Under the pieces are notes generated by a model. The model worked only from the letters and a program-made list of their open reading frames with translations, ran no database searches and was not told the DNA's origin. A stretch of 64,000 nt of DNA from Cocos nucifera (lineage: Eukaryota; Streptophyta; Magnoliopsida; Arecales; Arecaceae), in contig QRFJ01007052.1 of NCBI GenBank assembly GCA_006176705.1, forward strand, positions 16,838-80,837, written 5' to 3'. Below, in pieces: positions 20,464 to 32,346 of the stretch (the first letter of the stretch is position 1; every line of letters starts with the position of its first letter). The position numbers were made by a program, and so were the translations under genes.

Positions 20464-21181
20464 TATTGTCATCCACAACGTCCCAGGCATCACCTAGATC
20501 TAATACCAAATTATAGATCCATGATATCGCTCGAATGCCAATCATCCTTGACATCACAAGCATCAATACCATGTTGCGGATGCTCCTGATCTTTAGTGCG
20601 GACCTGAAGGAACCTGTGACATTCTCTATGGGCAGCAAACCACCGACCCTCCACCTAGATCTATGATGGGGTGCCTCCCTCCTTGGGCTTGAGTGAGATG
20701 CCCCCTTCTCTAGGACTTCTTCAAGAACCCTAGGGCGGCAACTCTAGAGAGAAGAGAAGAAGAGAGAATTAAGGGAGAAAAGATCTATATTGATTCCATC
20801 CATGAAAACCCTAATACAATCTACGTATTTATACATAGCCATTAGGCCCGACCAAAAACTCTCCTAGCTAATCCAATACATGAAAGCACTCATTGAGCCC
20901 ATGTACACCCATGTCTTCCACGCTCTCATCCCCTTGATCTAGACCCGACCCATACATGAATTAGCTACCTTAAGACCTCTCAAACCAGGCCTTAAGACCC
21001 CTAGGATCAACCCAGACCCTAGCCCAAAACAGACCCTCATGTAACTCTGCCCACGTACTGAGCAGGCTCTGTCTTAGCACTAAGCCGGCTAAGTTCCATT
21101 GGGTTAGCTGAAATTCCTAGAGCCAACATACTGGCTCCTTCGATGGCCTTCCAAGACTTGGGAGCACCATCAATCCTCATA
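20464..21181 (-). repeat. E1 3' LTR (718 bp)
   Basis: It is homologous to 25346-26244 over its whole length, with a large internal gap. A TATA box (complement of ATTTATA, 20827-20833) is present. Only a remnant of the GGCTCAG-type array remains (about 21050-21115). Confidence 0.8.
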
Positions 21182-22094
21182 ATCTCCACCTTGGTGTCCT
21201 AAGCCTTAGCAAATTCCTCGACAATGCCCTCGTACACAATCCCACTGTCCCTATGCACTTGACAGCACCTGTGCAAACATCACCTCCATCAATCCTCTTC
21301 AGCTATTGTGCATCTTTTAGGGCTTTGGGATGACCGCCTCCATCGCTGAAGACTTATGCTTGCTTCTTGGCACCACCCTGAAATTGTAGGATCCCTTTTG
21401 CTTAGCAGCTGTATCACTTTTTTTGGACTTTTTTGGAGAACCTACAGCATTTCTACACCAGCATATACTGTATCACCTGACACAATCTTCTTAGAGCTAT
21501 GCCTGTCCACCTGCACATGCCGCTCCACCTAGAATTGTGCATCATCGATGCTGACCCTTAGCTCTGAACTCATGCCAAATTTTCTCTCCACTTGTGAAGC
21601 CACCACTATGGAGCTCCATCTATATCTGAACTTCATCTAATATCGTAGAAGTCGACTCTATCATTGAGTCCCTCGAGGCCAACCACTCAACACTGCACTA
21701 CTGAGCCTATCGTTGCACCTCGAATATCATCGCTATCCCTTCGAACCCTCCATGCTCCGTGGATCCCTTCAAAGTTATCTCGGATACCTCCGCAACTCGC
21801 GGGCACCTCCAAAACCCAAGAGCTTATCCAACTCTTATGAATGCAGTGACTGAACCTTAGAAAATTCCATCATAGTCCTTTTGTTCGGCCCCTATACCAG
21901 CCATCACTTCAGTTGCACCTAGAGAACCATCCTCCATCTAAACCACGACTTTCCCTGGTGCCCCTATAGAATAAATCTGATCCACGATACTTCTAACTGC
22001 TTGATGCCCCTGACACTCCCTAAGACCTCTCGGATCTCCTTAAGACCTGCAATCGATCTTTCTGAGATGCCCCTGACACCACCTACTGAGATAT
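21182..22094 (-). other. E1 interior, left part
   Basis: It begins with the PPT complement ATCTCCACCTT (21182-21192). The rest, rich in CCT and CAC runs, has no open frame of note and no recognised domain. It ends in GATAT, the target duplication of the nested solo LTR. Confidence 0.5.
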
Positions 22095-24588
22095 TATTGG
22101 GAATTATGTTCCAAAGCCAATCGCCAACTTGTTGATGATTGAGCTATTTTATAATTATAATTAATTTATTAATTAATAAAAATATTTTGACATCTTTTTC
22201 ATCATAAGTTTACATCTTCTAATGAACTCCATTATTGTGATGAAGTTCTTAGGACTGTTTAGTTTCAATAAAGAGAGGATTTATCGATTAGTCATCAAAT
22301 TTATTCACGACCAAATGATAGGCTGTTAATTAGGACAACAGCATCTATCGAGCATAGGTTGCTATATGCCATATAGGTTGGTTGTCCTCTTAACCAAGGA
22401 GTATGGAGATACTGGTATGGCAAACAGGTGAGATGTATGGGTACATCATCATTGAACATGACCAACTTCAGAACATTCTATTGTCGAGAATGTCTCTGAT
22501 GGGATATAGATATAAGTATCCCTTAGATCTGAGATCACCTCAGTGACTTGCAAGCAACTTACTATGCTTTGGTACCGGACTAACTGAATTTTTAATTCAG
22601 CAATAGAAGGCTTCTGGGCATAGTCAAGTACTTACAAAGTCGGAGTGTGATCAAGATGGAATTGACCACTCCAACAGTTGGAGAAGAATGTATCACTGTA
22701 TTTCAATATAGCAAAACCTTGGCCAGGATAATCCATCAGATGGATTTGATATTTTGAAATATAATGTGGACAATCTGATCAGAATTGATAGTTGAACTCT
22801 GAGGTGACCTACGAGTATTATGGTCAAGGGGATGAATTATATGGAAACTATATCTGCATGGGTTCTAAGGATGGTGTTCTACACCTTCGACCTATCCGAC
22901 TGTTGGATATCATTGCTAGATGGTCATTTTGATTGGTATAGAAATTTATTTTTATGTTATCGACTTAGGTTCAGATCTATATGGTCATAGATATTAGAGC
23001 TTATGATTTGATTGGATGGTTGATCAATGATTAAGAATCGTTCTAGGATTAAACAATCAATATGATTGGTGTTTAACCTAATGCAAGTATTGCAGGAGGA
23101 TCGATTAGCAATTAAATTGCTAATTAGCTTAATTTGATTAAGCCAATAGGTTGAGATTAAGTCTAATTAAATATAATTTAATTAAATTTAGTTTGGGCTT
23201 GATTGGATCAAGTCCAATTGGTTTATTGGATAAGCCAAGTGCAAGAAAAAACTAGTCCTAGTCTAATTAGGACTTGGATTAACCCAATTTTTTAATTTGA
23301 TTAGAAAATAAATTAAAATTAAATCTTATTTAATATAATTTAATTAAGTACTTAAATGAATTAGGGGCTTATTTAATTAGATTGGTTTAATCTTAATTTT
23401 ATTTGATTAAAAGATCTTGTTTGACCAAGTCAAAATAGGAATCCTAGTGTGACTTGGACTCCCTATCACTTGCGCCACTTAATCCTCATGCCCCATGCCC
23501 TTTTTGTTTTATTTCTTATGTAAAAATTCTTCACTCCTATGGCTTCTCATTTCCTCTTTCTCTTCTCCTTTTCTCATAATAAAATTTGTTGGAAGACCAA
23601 GTCAAAAGAGGAGTTAGTTTTGCTTAGGATTCTATGAGATAGAATCCTTGTTGACCAAAACACCTTCCCTTGAGTGTCGCCCCCTCTCTTAATTAATTCT
23701 TCTTTTATTCTATGAAAATAATCTTATTTTTTGTGCACTCTTCCTTGCTGGTCCATGCCAATAATTATAGAGGAGGCACCTAAGAGTTGGGCGCCCCAAC
23801 AACTTTTCATGTTTGGATATTCCTAGCCTAGGATTTTGATCTAATTTAAACTCTTCTTTTTCTTTATTTACTTGATGAACTTTGTTCTAATTTTTTCATA
23901 AAATATAGAGCTTTGAGAGAGGTTTGGGGTGTGCAAAAATCAAAGAAAGAGGATCCTTGGGCTTGGGGGTTCCATAGGCACCAAATTAGGTGTCTAGGTG
24001 AGAGAAAAGAGAAGTAGAGGAGGGTCTTCTTCTAGGGCTGTTTTATTTTCAATCTCTTTTCTTTTTTTGAGTTTTTCTAAGAGAGTCTCAGATCAGTAAA
24101 CTCTCATCTTCCTTGTCATATTTTAGAGTATCCAAATTTTAAAGAATGAAGCATCAGATCGACCGTCGAAGAAGGATCAGCACAATAGTAGCATGCTATG
24201 CTGATTTCCTGCATCGGACTTCAGATCAGAGATCGTAGGCTCGTGTGGACGACTCCTAGAGGCTGGATGCATGTGCAGCTCATGACTTCATCCTCAATCC
24301 TGGATTAGTAAGATAGAATGTCTAACTTGCTCAGGTAATAGATCCGATCTATTAACTTCATACATGCATTTGATGTACTGTAGATCTAGGTTGATTTGAT
24401 CAACCTTTTACTTTCTTATTTGATTTTAATTTCTGATTTAATATCATACCTTGATCATGTAATAGATTTGAGATCTAGGTGTTTACATATTTATTTAAAT
24501 AAATATTTGATTTAATTAAGTCTTCCACTGCAAGATCTTGAAAAAGTTTTCAAGATCTACCTATAAAATCCTAGATCTGATTCCTTCA
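22095..24588 (+). mobile_element. Family A solo LTR inside E1
   Basis: The 2494-bp sequence matches the LTRs at 37347-39834 and 45700-48154 from start (TATTGGGAATTATGTTCC; the usual TG is now TA) to end (GATTCCTTCA). It is flanked by GATAT (22090-22094) and GATAC (24589-24593), a 5-bp duplication with one change. No internal sequence or PBS follows. This is the classic product of recombination between the two LTRs of one element. Confidence 0.85.
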
Positions 24589-24593
24589 GATAC

Positions 24594-25345
24594 CTCCCTT
24601 AGTTGCTGCACCACTAAGCCCCTCTCAGCCCTGTGCCTCTAGAAAAGTGCTACTGCAGCACTCCAACACTTCTTAGCCTTATCTCTGTGCCACTCTATAG
24701 CCTCCCGACTATAATCTACTAGACCTCCATGGATCATCCATCTCCATCATCCCTAAGGCTTTGCAAATCCATGCTCTGATCGAACTACTGAATGCACCCC
24801 CGACTACTTCCTCACCTTCCTGACACCGAAGGATGTATAGTTGCTTCTTCAGCCTTTCTTTGACCATTACCTCTTGGAAAATCTCTCTTCAATAGCCCCA
24901 CACTGCCCATCTTTCTAAAGAACCCTAATGCTCTTTGTTGAGATACCTCCCTTGGTTGTTGCATCATCGAGCCTCTCTCAGTCCTACATCTTCAGGAAAA
25001 TGCTACTGCAGCACTCCAGCACTCCCTACCTATCACATAACCATCATACATCCTGACCACTGCAGCACTCCAGCGCTTCCCTACTTATCACATAACCATC
25101 ATACACCCCAGCCTTTCCACCAAGACTAATTAGCAAATCATGCACCCAATCATTCCATCGTGGAAAAATCCCTTCCTGTTAATCCTCTCAACCTTAACCT
25201 TCAACTCGCTGCTCCCAGTTGGCCAAACCATAGCAATAACAAAGATAGAGCTGAGACATACCGTGGAATCCTTGTGCAGATTTTTGATTTCATCTTGTAC
25301 GACTTCTCCTTCACTTCCACACACCATTAGGCTCTGATACCATAT
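24594..25345 (-). other. E1 interior, right part, with PBS and a small ORF
   Basis: The PBS complement GGCTCTGATACCA is at 25330-25342, three bases from the LTR. A minus-strand frame of 65 codons (25130-25327, MVCGSEGEVVQDEIKNL...) starts three bases past the PBS; I do not recognise it. Repeats are present: 24589-24672 resembles 24940-25022, and a block at 24999-25055 is repeated at 25062-25115 (shared core CACATAACCATCATACA). There is no pol motif. Confidence 0.55.
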
Positions 25346-26244
25346 TGTTGTCTACAACCTCTCAGGCATCACCTAGCTCTGATACCAAATTATTGATCCA
25401 TGATATCACTCAAACGCTAATCATCCTTGACATCATAAGTACCGATACCATGTTGCGAAAGCTCTTGATCTTTAGCACGAACTTGAAGGAACCTGCGACA
25501 TTCTCTATGGGTAGCAAACCACCGACCCTCCACCTAGATCTGTGATGGGGCGCCTCCCTCCTTGGGCTTGAGTGAGACGCCCCCTTCTCTAGGGCTTCTT
25601 CAAGAACCTTGGGGTAGCAACTCTAGAGAGAAGAGAAGAAGAAAGAATTGAGAGAGAAAAGATCTGTATTGATTCTACCTATGAAAATCTTAATACAACC
25701 TATGTATTTATACATAGCCATTAGGCCCGACCAAAAACTCTCCTGGCTAACCCAATACATGAAAGCGCTCACCAAGCCCATGTACACCCATGTCTCCTAT
25801 GCTCTCATCCTTTAGATCTAGATCTGATCCATACATGAATTAGCCACCTTAAGACCTCTCAAACCAGACTTTAAGACCCTTAGGATCAACCCAGACCCTA
25901 GCCCAAAATAGATCCTCACGTAACTCAGCCCGCGCACTGAGCTGGCTAAGTTCGACTGGGTAGACTCAGCCCAAAACTGAGCTGGTCCAGTCCTGTGCCA
26001 TGCAGTTTCGAATGCTCAGCTCTCTATTTTACCTATGCTCTGAGTCTTAGCCAACCCAGTTTTGGATTGAGCCAACTAACCTGCAAAAATTTTTTCTTCT
26101 ACAGTCTTATTTCTCTAGCTTTGGTTCCTTGCTTCACCTTATGTCGTAGGTCTCTGAAGTACCCTTACCCCTAAAATCTCTAGAGCCAACACCCTGACTC
26201 CTCCCGTGGCCTTCTAAGGCTTGGGAGCACCATCAATCCTCACA
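25346..26244 (-). repeat. E1 5' LTR (899 bp)
   Basis: It starts TGTTGTCTACAACC on the plus strand and ends AATCCTCACA. A TATA box (complement of 25706-25712) has a GGCTCAG-type array at 25925-26090 upstream of it in transcription order. Confidence 0.82.
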
Positions 26245-26722
26245 CGGAGCTTCATGTATGGTGCAGTTATTGCTTCATCAGGCAACAGGTGTGAGTGGGA
26301 CATGTGAAGGGTTGGGATTGATTGAAGGAGTTTTGCAATCATAACTTTCTCTGGGGCTCTGATCCCCTATTTAAATTCCTCCTCCTTCACCTACAGTTTC
26401 TTGCTTTTGCTTGGTGTTCTGCTTCTTCTCCTTCCTTCATTTCTCATCATTTTCGAGTGTCCTATTCTTATCGCTCCTGCTTCTTCTTTGATTCCTCTAG
26501 TCGTCGGCATCTTCCTCGACCCTCTTTCATCCTTTCAATTTTCTTTCCATATTTTTCTAAGTTAGTCTTTCATCCCTGTCCTCTTGACTTTTAGTTTTCT
26601 TGCATTTTTTGGGCTTCTTCAAGTTTTTCTGGGTGGACATTGCTGTTTTTCATTTTTGGGCTTCCACCATCCCTTTTTCTGGGTTCTTTTTCGAAGATTT
26701 TATTTGATTTAGCTTGATCTAG
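26245..26722 (+). other. Region upstream of the T1 antisense ORF
   Basis: After the E1 target duplication the T1 interior resumes. A TATA-like CTATTTAAAT near 26367-26376 and a CT-rich stretch at 26410-26560 could be a plus-strand promoter and leader for the extra ORF. A 90-codon frame at 26322-26594 is unlikely to be real. Confidence 0.35.
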
Positions 26723-28737
26723 ATGTCATCTAAGGTTTCCTGATCTAGCAATTCTAGGAGTTTGGTAGATCCAAACCCTAATAACCCCAAGGTTAGAATG
26801 GGAACTGAGCCCAGGGCAGCACCTCGATCGAACTTTAAACCAAAGTCCATTCCCTATTCTTCGACCATCAAGGATCTGTCACTAGTTAGGATCCAATACG
26901 GGGTGCCTATCGAGTACGAACTGGAATTTCCTAGTTTGAGTGGTTGGGCTTCCGCTTCTCCTCCAGGTCGGTTCTACTTGTATTTGGAGGCCTTCCATGT
27001 TGGGTTAAGACTTCCCCTTTCTGATTTTGTTGCAGTTCTTTTTCACTTTTTAAACATCTCTCTAGCTTCGGTAGTTTTGAACTCCTTTAGGTTCACTATA
27101 GGGTTCCTTGCACTTTGTATATCCACCGAGGTCCAGCCCACTACTTTTCTTTTTCAAACCTTCTTCACCTTCAAGTATCATCCCACGACCAAGGATTGGT
27201 GGTATGTTTTTCCCTAGTCTGGCAAAAAGGGATTGCTTAAGGGTGCCCCCTCCATCCATAATTGGAAAGAAAAGCTTATATTTATTTTCTATCCGACTCT
27301 ACACTTAGGATTCCCATTTTGAGGATATTTGAGGGATTCCATTCGCCGAGTCCCTAGGTTAGAGAAAGCGGACCAAGAGTCGGTAACCATAATCAAAGGT
27401 TATCAAACTCCTCTAATATCCGAGCTAATAAAAGAACAAATCCTATTCAATCTCGGCCTTAGCCCTCAGAATCCAGTAGGTATACGACTGAAGTCGATGG
27501 GTCATCTTCTTTTTCTTCTTTTTCTTCTTTTCTAACTATGTTTTTTTCTTTATGGCAGAGATGGACGATAAGGCTGCTGAAATGCTTTCAAAGGGCCTCC
27601 AGGCTCGCAAAAGGAAAGGTGCTACATCCAATGAGTTGGCTGCCAAGAATGCCAGGGTGAATGCTCCCAGATCTATCGCACCTGCCAATGTTGCCACTAC
27701 CACCGAGGTCGCTATCACCATCGAGGTCATCCCTATAGCCAAGGTCGATGCTGTTGTCGAGGGATCCATGCCTCCATCATCCATAAGTCCTCCAGTCGAG
27801 GACCTAGCTTCTCAACCTCCTACTGGAAGGGAACAGGGGGAGAGGAAGAAGGATAAAAGGGTCATCATGAAGGTGCATCACAAGGCATGCCCTGGTGGGT
27901 CCAACAATGATGGCGACAGTCTAAGAGAAGACCCATTCAACAATCCGAACCTCATCCAAGATTTAACTGATAAATTTGCCCTATCCGAGGTGGTAGACTA
28001 GATGGCCGACCTTGACCACATGCAGCTCATCTGGGATTCCCTTGGGACTTTCCTCAAGGTAATCATCCTATCGATTTTTTTTTTGCATGCATAACATAGT
28101 CCATTTACTATAGTTGGGTCACCAAATACTTGCATACATCAAAATGATGAACCGACTGAGATCGGAGGCACTGAAGGCCCAGGAGGACCTTCAAGTCAAA
28201 GTTGATCACCTTCGGAAGAAGGTCGTCGAGGCTAACCATCTCTCGAAGGAGAAGATGGTCGAAGTTAAGGATCTATGGGAGATGCTCAGAAAAGAGGAGC
28301 TCACCTCGGCGAAGCTGTAGGCCGCTTTGGCCCTAGAGGAGGAGAGAAGGAAGAAGGCCGATACTAAGGTTGACGAGCTAAAGTATCAAGCCTCGAAGCA
28401 GATATCAGAGGTGAAGATCCAGACAGTGGAGGAGTTCAAGGTCTCCTTTGAAATGAGGGATTTAAATGTTGCCTTCGGCTAGAAAGCCTTTTAGAAGGGA
28501 TACAAACTTTGCGAGGATCGAGAGGCTGCCAAGTTCCTTGAACTCAATCTCAGCTTCTTATATGGAAAGATCCCTGATGAAGAGGTAGGGCCGTCCATTA
28601 CCATGGTCGACCCTTCATCCACCGAAGTCATCCTCGAGCCCTTCGGACTCGTTGCTGATGTGCCCAAACCTGCATCGGAGCTAGAGGCGGCAAAAAATGC
28701 CCTAACCTCATCTACTGTTGTTCCTTCCGAGATCTAG
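26723..28737 (+). pseudogene. T1 antisense extra ORF, Transposase_28-like
   Basis: The ATG at 26723 opens a Ser-rich start that meets a TGA at 26741; the frame then runs to 27217 and includes IQYGVPIEYELEFPS, PPGRFYLYLEAFHVGLRLPL and a SFRFTIGFLALC segment. This pattern is typical of the family named putative gypsy type transposon (Transposase_28, PF04195); function unknown. A frameshift near 27217 is followed by a continuation to about 27500, a likely intron with a long pyrimidine tract (about 27501-27559), an Ala/Lys-rich middle part (27552-28001, TAG at the end), a second likely intron (GTAATC near 28059 to CTATAG near 28110) and a charged coiled-coil part ending in TAG at 28735. Several stops make it a pseudogene. 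It runs opposite to gag-pol. Confidence 0.65.
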
Positions 28738-29925
28738 AATTTCAAATGATTGTACACTCTTTTTTTTTGATGTATATTCAAATATTTTGAGAAATAAAAA
28801 TGAGTTTCCTTCTCCTTATACTTGTGTTATGGTGAATGTTATTTAGAATCGTTCTAGTGACCAAAGTCAGGGTCAATCATCCCTAACTGACGTCGAACCA
28901 CCATTCAAAGGTATCCCTCTAAGACTTGTAGTGAAGGGTTTGAAGAAGAAAATCCATCACCTAAAGAAGTTGAAGAAGATAGAAGACAAACTCCGAAGGT
29001 CTAGAAAAATGCTTCGGAGGTGATAATTAAAGTCACTCGCCTTCGCAAGCTGCACATGAAAGACTCCATGAGCTTCAACATTAAGAAGGATAACTTCAAG
29101 AGGGAGTTGGTTGAGCTTAGAAAAATTGTCAGTGACAAGTTCTGGATGTTAACGGTGAAGGTCGGCTCCCTCGAAACTAAAATTAAGGCACAAAAGAGAA
29201 AATTTGCTTGTTGAAGGGGAGTTCGTCATGATCTTCTGACAAGACTTGATATGAATGGAATTGATCGTAGAGATTTTCTACCCTCCAGAAGTAATTGCAC
29301 GATGCCGAGCTTGCTTATGAGAGCTATCGATTGCATTGGCGCGGTAGGATATCCTCATTGGAGCAGAAGCTCTACACTGCTAACAACGACGTGGCCCAGC
29401 TTCAATAGCAGCTCGATGATAGTTATCAATCTGGCACCAGTAAGAATCCGAAGGAGATCGTCTCTCTAAAGAGGATCATAGATGAACTCTCAAAATCGAT
29501 CAGGGTGAAGAAGGCCGAAGTTCAGGGACTAAAGCTTCAGTTGATTTGCAAACAGCAGGCCATCAAGGATGCTAAAACTGAATCAGAGGTTCTGAGGAAG
29601 AGACTGTGGACATCAAAAGAAAACTATCAGAGGATAGGATGTTCTTTGATAACTTGATAAGAAAAAAAATGCTCGAGGAGGAGATTGTCAGCCTAAAGAA
29701 ATTTCTGATGATGGCTAGCAGTCCAAAGTCCGAAGAACCTCATCCTTCTTAAAAGTTTAGTTTTCTCTCTTTCTTTTTTTTTGTAATCAGTCTTACAGAC
29801 CCTTGCCTTGTAATGAACTTTATCTTTATGAAGCTATACTTTCTTCAATCATCCTTTTGTTCTACTTAGGATCAATGTTCCTTCACCTCTTCATTTCCTT
29901 CATCTTTCTCTTATCTCACATAACC
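28738..29925 (+). other. T1 degenerate coiled-coil remnants and spacer
   Basis: Short plus-strand frames (29020-29214 and roughly 29440-29620) code for Lys/Glu/Leu-rich peptides resembling the coiled-coil end of the extra ORF, such as SLKRIIDELSKSIRVKKAEVQGL. They are broken by stops. They may be an extension of the extra ORF or a duplicated end of it. The rest is non-coding. Confidence 0.4.
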
Positions 29926-30745
29926 GGAGGTCTTCATTATCCATGTCAGGATGAGGTTCTCCTTCCATTTCTGATATGGTTGACCTTTCTTTGTTAGGGC
30001 AAGGTCCTCCTCCTATCCCTATCAAAGGCATAGGGGCACAAAAGGGCCATTGAAAGGGCCTCTTTCCTCCTCCTATCTTAAATAATCGAAGGTCTTCATT
30101 ATCTGTGTCAGGACGAGGTCTTCCTCCTATTCCTGATATGGTTGGCCTTTTTTATCCTCCTATCAGGATGAGGTTCTCCTCCTATTCCTAATGAGATTGG
30201 CCTTCTTTTGTTAGGGTGAGGTCCTCTTTTTGTTCCTAACAATGACATAGGGGGTGCATAAGGGCCGTTGAAAGGACCTCTCCCCTCCTCCTATCTTAAA
30301 TAATCAGAGGTCTTCATCACCCATGTCAGGATGAGGTCTTCCTCCTGTTCTTGACATGGTTGGTCTTTTTGGTCCTCCTGTCAGGATGTGGTTCTCCTCC
30401 TATTCCTAACAAGGTTGACCTTTCTTTATTCGGATGAGGTCTTCCTTCTGTCCCTAACCAAGGTATAGGAGCGCAAAAGGATTATTGAAAGGACCTCTCA
30501 CCTCCTTCTATTTTAAATAATTAGAGTTTTTTATCACCCGTGTCAGGATGAGGTCTTCCTTTTGTTCATAACATGGTTGACTTTTTTTTGTCTTCCTATC
30601 AGGACGAGATTCTTTTTCTGTTTCTGATGGGATTGATCCGCTTTTGTTAGGATGAGGTCCTCCTTTTGTCCCTAACAAAGCTATAGGGGTACAAAAGGAT
30701 CATTGAAAGGGCCTCTCCTCTTCTTCTATCTTAAATAATCAGAGG
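29926..30745. repeat. 218-bp tandem array in T1
   Basis: The phrase TTAAATAATYAGAG recurs near 30078, 30295, 30513 and 30731, giving a period of 217-218 bp and nearly four copies. Each unit holds three related blocks of about 50-60 bp built on GGATGAGGTYYTCCTCCTRT, so the repeat has a higher-order build. It lies between pol and the extra ORF, where Tat elements often carry tandem repeats. Confidence 0.9.
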
Positions 30746-31021
30746 TGTTCTACTTTATTTATTGATAAAATTTAGTCGGGTCATTTTCTATCATCACATG
30801 ATTTTGTGCCAAGAAATAAAAAATCCAAATAAAAGAATTTTATTGGATTTAAATTACTGGTAGTACATTCATAGATTTTTTGAATTTCAAGATCGTGGAA
30901 GCATAGATCCTTCGAGATTCTTTAGATAATATATTTCTGGTCGGATGATTTCCACCTCCTCGTAAGGATCTTTCAAGTTTGGAGCTAGCTTTTCCTAATT
31001 TTAAGGCTATGAAATGTCCGC
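30746..31021 (-). other. T1 spacer downstream of pol
   Basis: Non-coding sequence between the tandem array and the end of the integrase. Nothing else recognised. Confidence 0.4.
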
Positions 31022-31549
31022 TCACTGAAGTACAAGATCTTTTATTCTAAAGGTTTTGCTTCTGATTCTCAAATTGTAGTAGTCGGCTACCCTTTGCCTG
31101 TAAGATACCATTCGAATCTGGACCTTCTTCCTTTTTTCTTCCAGTAGATCAAGATTAGCCTTGAGGTCCTGCGAATTATCTTGTTCATTGAAGGCCTTTA
31201 CTTGTACTGAGGGGAGTTTAATTTCGATCGGGATAATCGCCTCCACCCCGAAAGCCAGTGCAAAGGATGTTTCTCTAGTGGATAATCTTTTAGTAGTTCG
31301 GTAAGCCTAGAGCATATGATAAAGTTCGTCCACCCAGGTTCTCTTTGCTCTTTCAAGCCTGGCTTTTATCTCTTGAAGCAAAGTTCTATTAGTCACTTCT
31401 ACCTCACCATTCGCTTGTGGATGAGCTACTGATGTGAAGTGATGAGATATATTCAGATCTTCACAGAACTCAGCAAAATTTGCACCTACAAATTGACACC
31501 CATTATCAGTGATCAACATTCGAGGTAGACCAAACCTACAAACAATCAA
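31022..31549 (-). pseudogene. T1 integrase core and C-terminal part
   Basis: The frame at 31307-31549 holds the core: FGLPRMLITDNGCQF (second catalytic Asp in TDNG), then AHPQANGEVEVTNRTLL, where the third catalytic acid is the Glu after NG, and TWVDEL. The frame at 31022-31246 is the C-terminal part with EEKRKKVQIRMVSYRQRVADYYN and FRIKDLVLQ, as in gypsy integrases. Stops separate the two. Integrase would join the cDNA to the host DNA. Confidence 0.78.
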
Positions 31550-31767
31550 CTTCCAGATGAAGTTCTACACTTTAGCTTCAGTGATTTTTGCTAGAGATTC
31601 CGTCTTGACTCACTTAGTGAAATAATCCACTGCCACTAGTAGGAACTTTTGCTACCCAGATGCCATGAAAAAAGATTGAGTATGTCCATCCTCCACTATG
31701 CAAATGGCCAGAGGGCACTTAACAATGTGAGTTACGAAGTCGACTGTCTCTGGATATTTACATTTCT

Positions 31768-32262
31768 TTAATATCTGTTGCACACATAATCCACCACATC
31801 TTGATGCATTATCAACCAATAGTATCCCTGATGGAGCAACTTGTATGATAGGGATCTCGCTCTCAGATGATTTTTATAAATTTTCTCATGAACTTTTCTT
31901 AAGGCATAGCTAGCTTTTGATGGTCGGAGACACTTGAGGAGTGGCAATGAGTATGACCTCTTATACAACTTATTTTCATACAAAATATAGCGGGATGCTT
32001 GATTTCTTAACTTCCAAGCTTCTTTGTGATCTTTGGGAAGTGTTTCTTTCTTGAGATATGCTATCAATGGGTCGATCTAGCTGGGCTCATGATTGATTTT
32101 CATTATCATCGGAGACTCTTCCGAACTTGGATGTTGTAGGACCTCAAAAAGAACTTCGTTTGGTAGCTCGTTTGGCGCTAAGGTGGCCAGCTTAGAAAAG
32201 AGGTCGACTCTGGTATTCTCTGCCCTAGGGATCTGTTGAATGTCAAAGTTGTCAAAGATCAA
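31768..32262 (-). pseudogene. T1 RNase H end and integrase zinc-binding part
   Basis: The right-hand frame (32077-32262) has FDIQQIPRAENTRVDLFSKLA, the usual end of the second RNase H in Tat elements (normally NARADALSKLA). The left-hand frame (31768-32067) has YILYENKLYKRSYSLPLLKCL, then VHEKIYKNHL and LSYKLLHQGYYW, the H2C2 zinc-binding region before the integrase core, with HEK...H and the C-x2-C pair partly lost (VCNRY). Several stops lie between the frames. Confidence 0.72.
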
Positions 32263-32346
32263 ACTTAAGCTCTACACCTTCTCCAAGTACTTTTTCATAC
32301 TTTCCTCTTGGGCTTTAGAGGAGTTATTAACTTGTCCCACCACCAT

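Larger units (their letters stand above)
20464..26244 (-). mobile_element. E1: non-autonomous copia-like element
   Basis: It reads on the minus strand. LTRs lie at 20464-21181 and 25346-26244; PBS complement at 25330-25342; PPT complement at 21182-21192. The target duplications are TGGAG (20459-20463) and CGGAG (26245-26249), one mismatch apart. Without the nested solo LTR it would be about 3.3 kb, with an interior of only 1.7 kb and no gag or pol motif. It must have moved with proteins supplied by other elements. The PPT and iMet primer site suggest a copia partner. Confidence 0.82.

Noticed and set aside
26322..26594. 90-codon Phe/Ser-rich plus-strand frame.
   Set aside because: The composition is that of a CT-rich leader; no motif or repeat copy supports it.
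29803..29997. 64-codon hydrophobic frame suggesting a membrane peptide.
   Set aside because: It lies in the T-rich start of the tandem array region, has no homologue I recognise and no conserved copy in the later units.
29926..30745. CRISPR-like spaced repeats.
   Set aside because: Units are 218 bp and directly adjacent, the context is a plant retrotransposon, and no cas-like gene is present.
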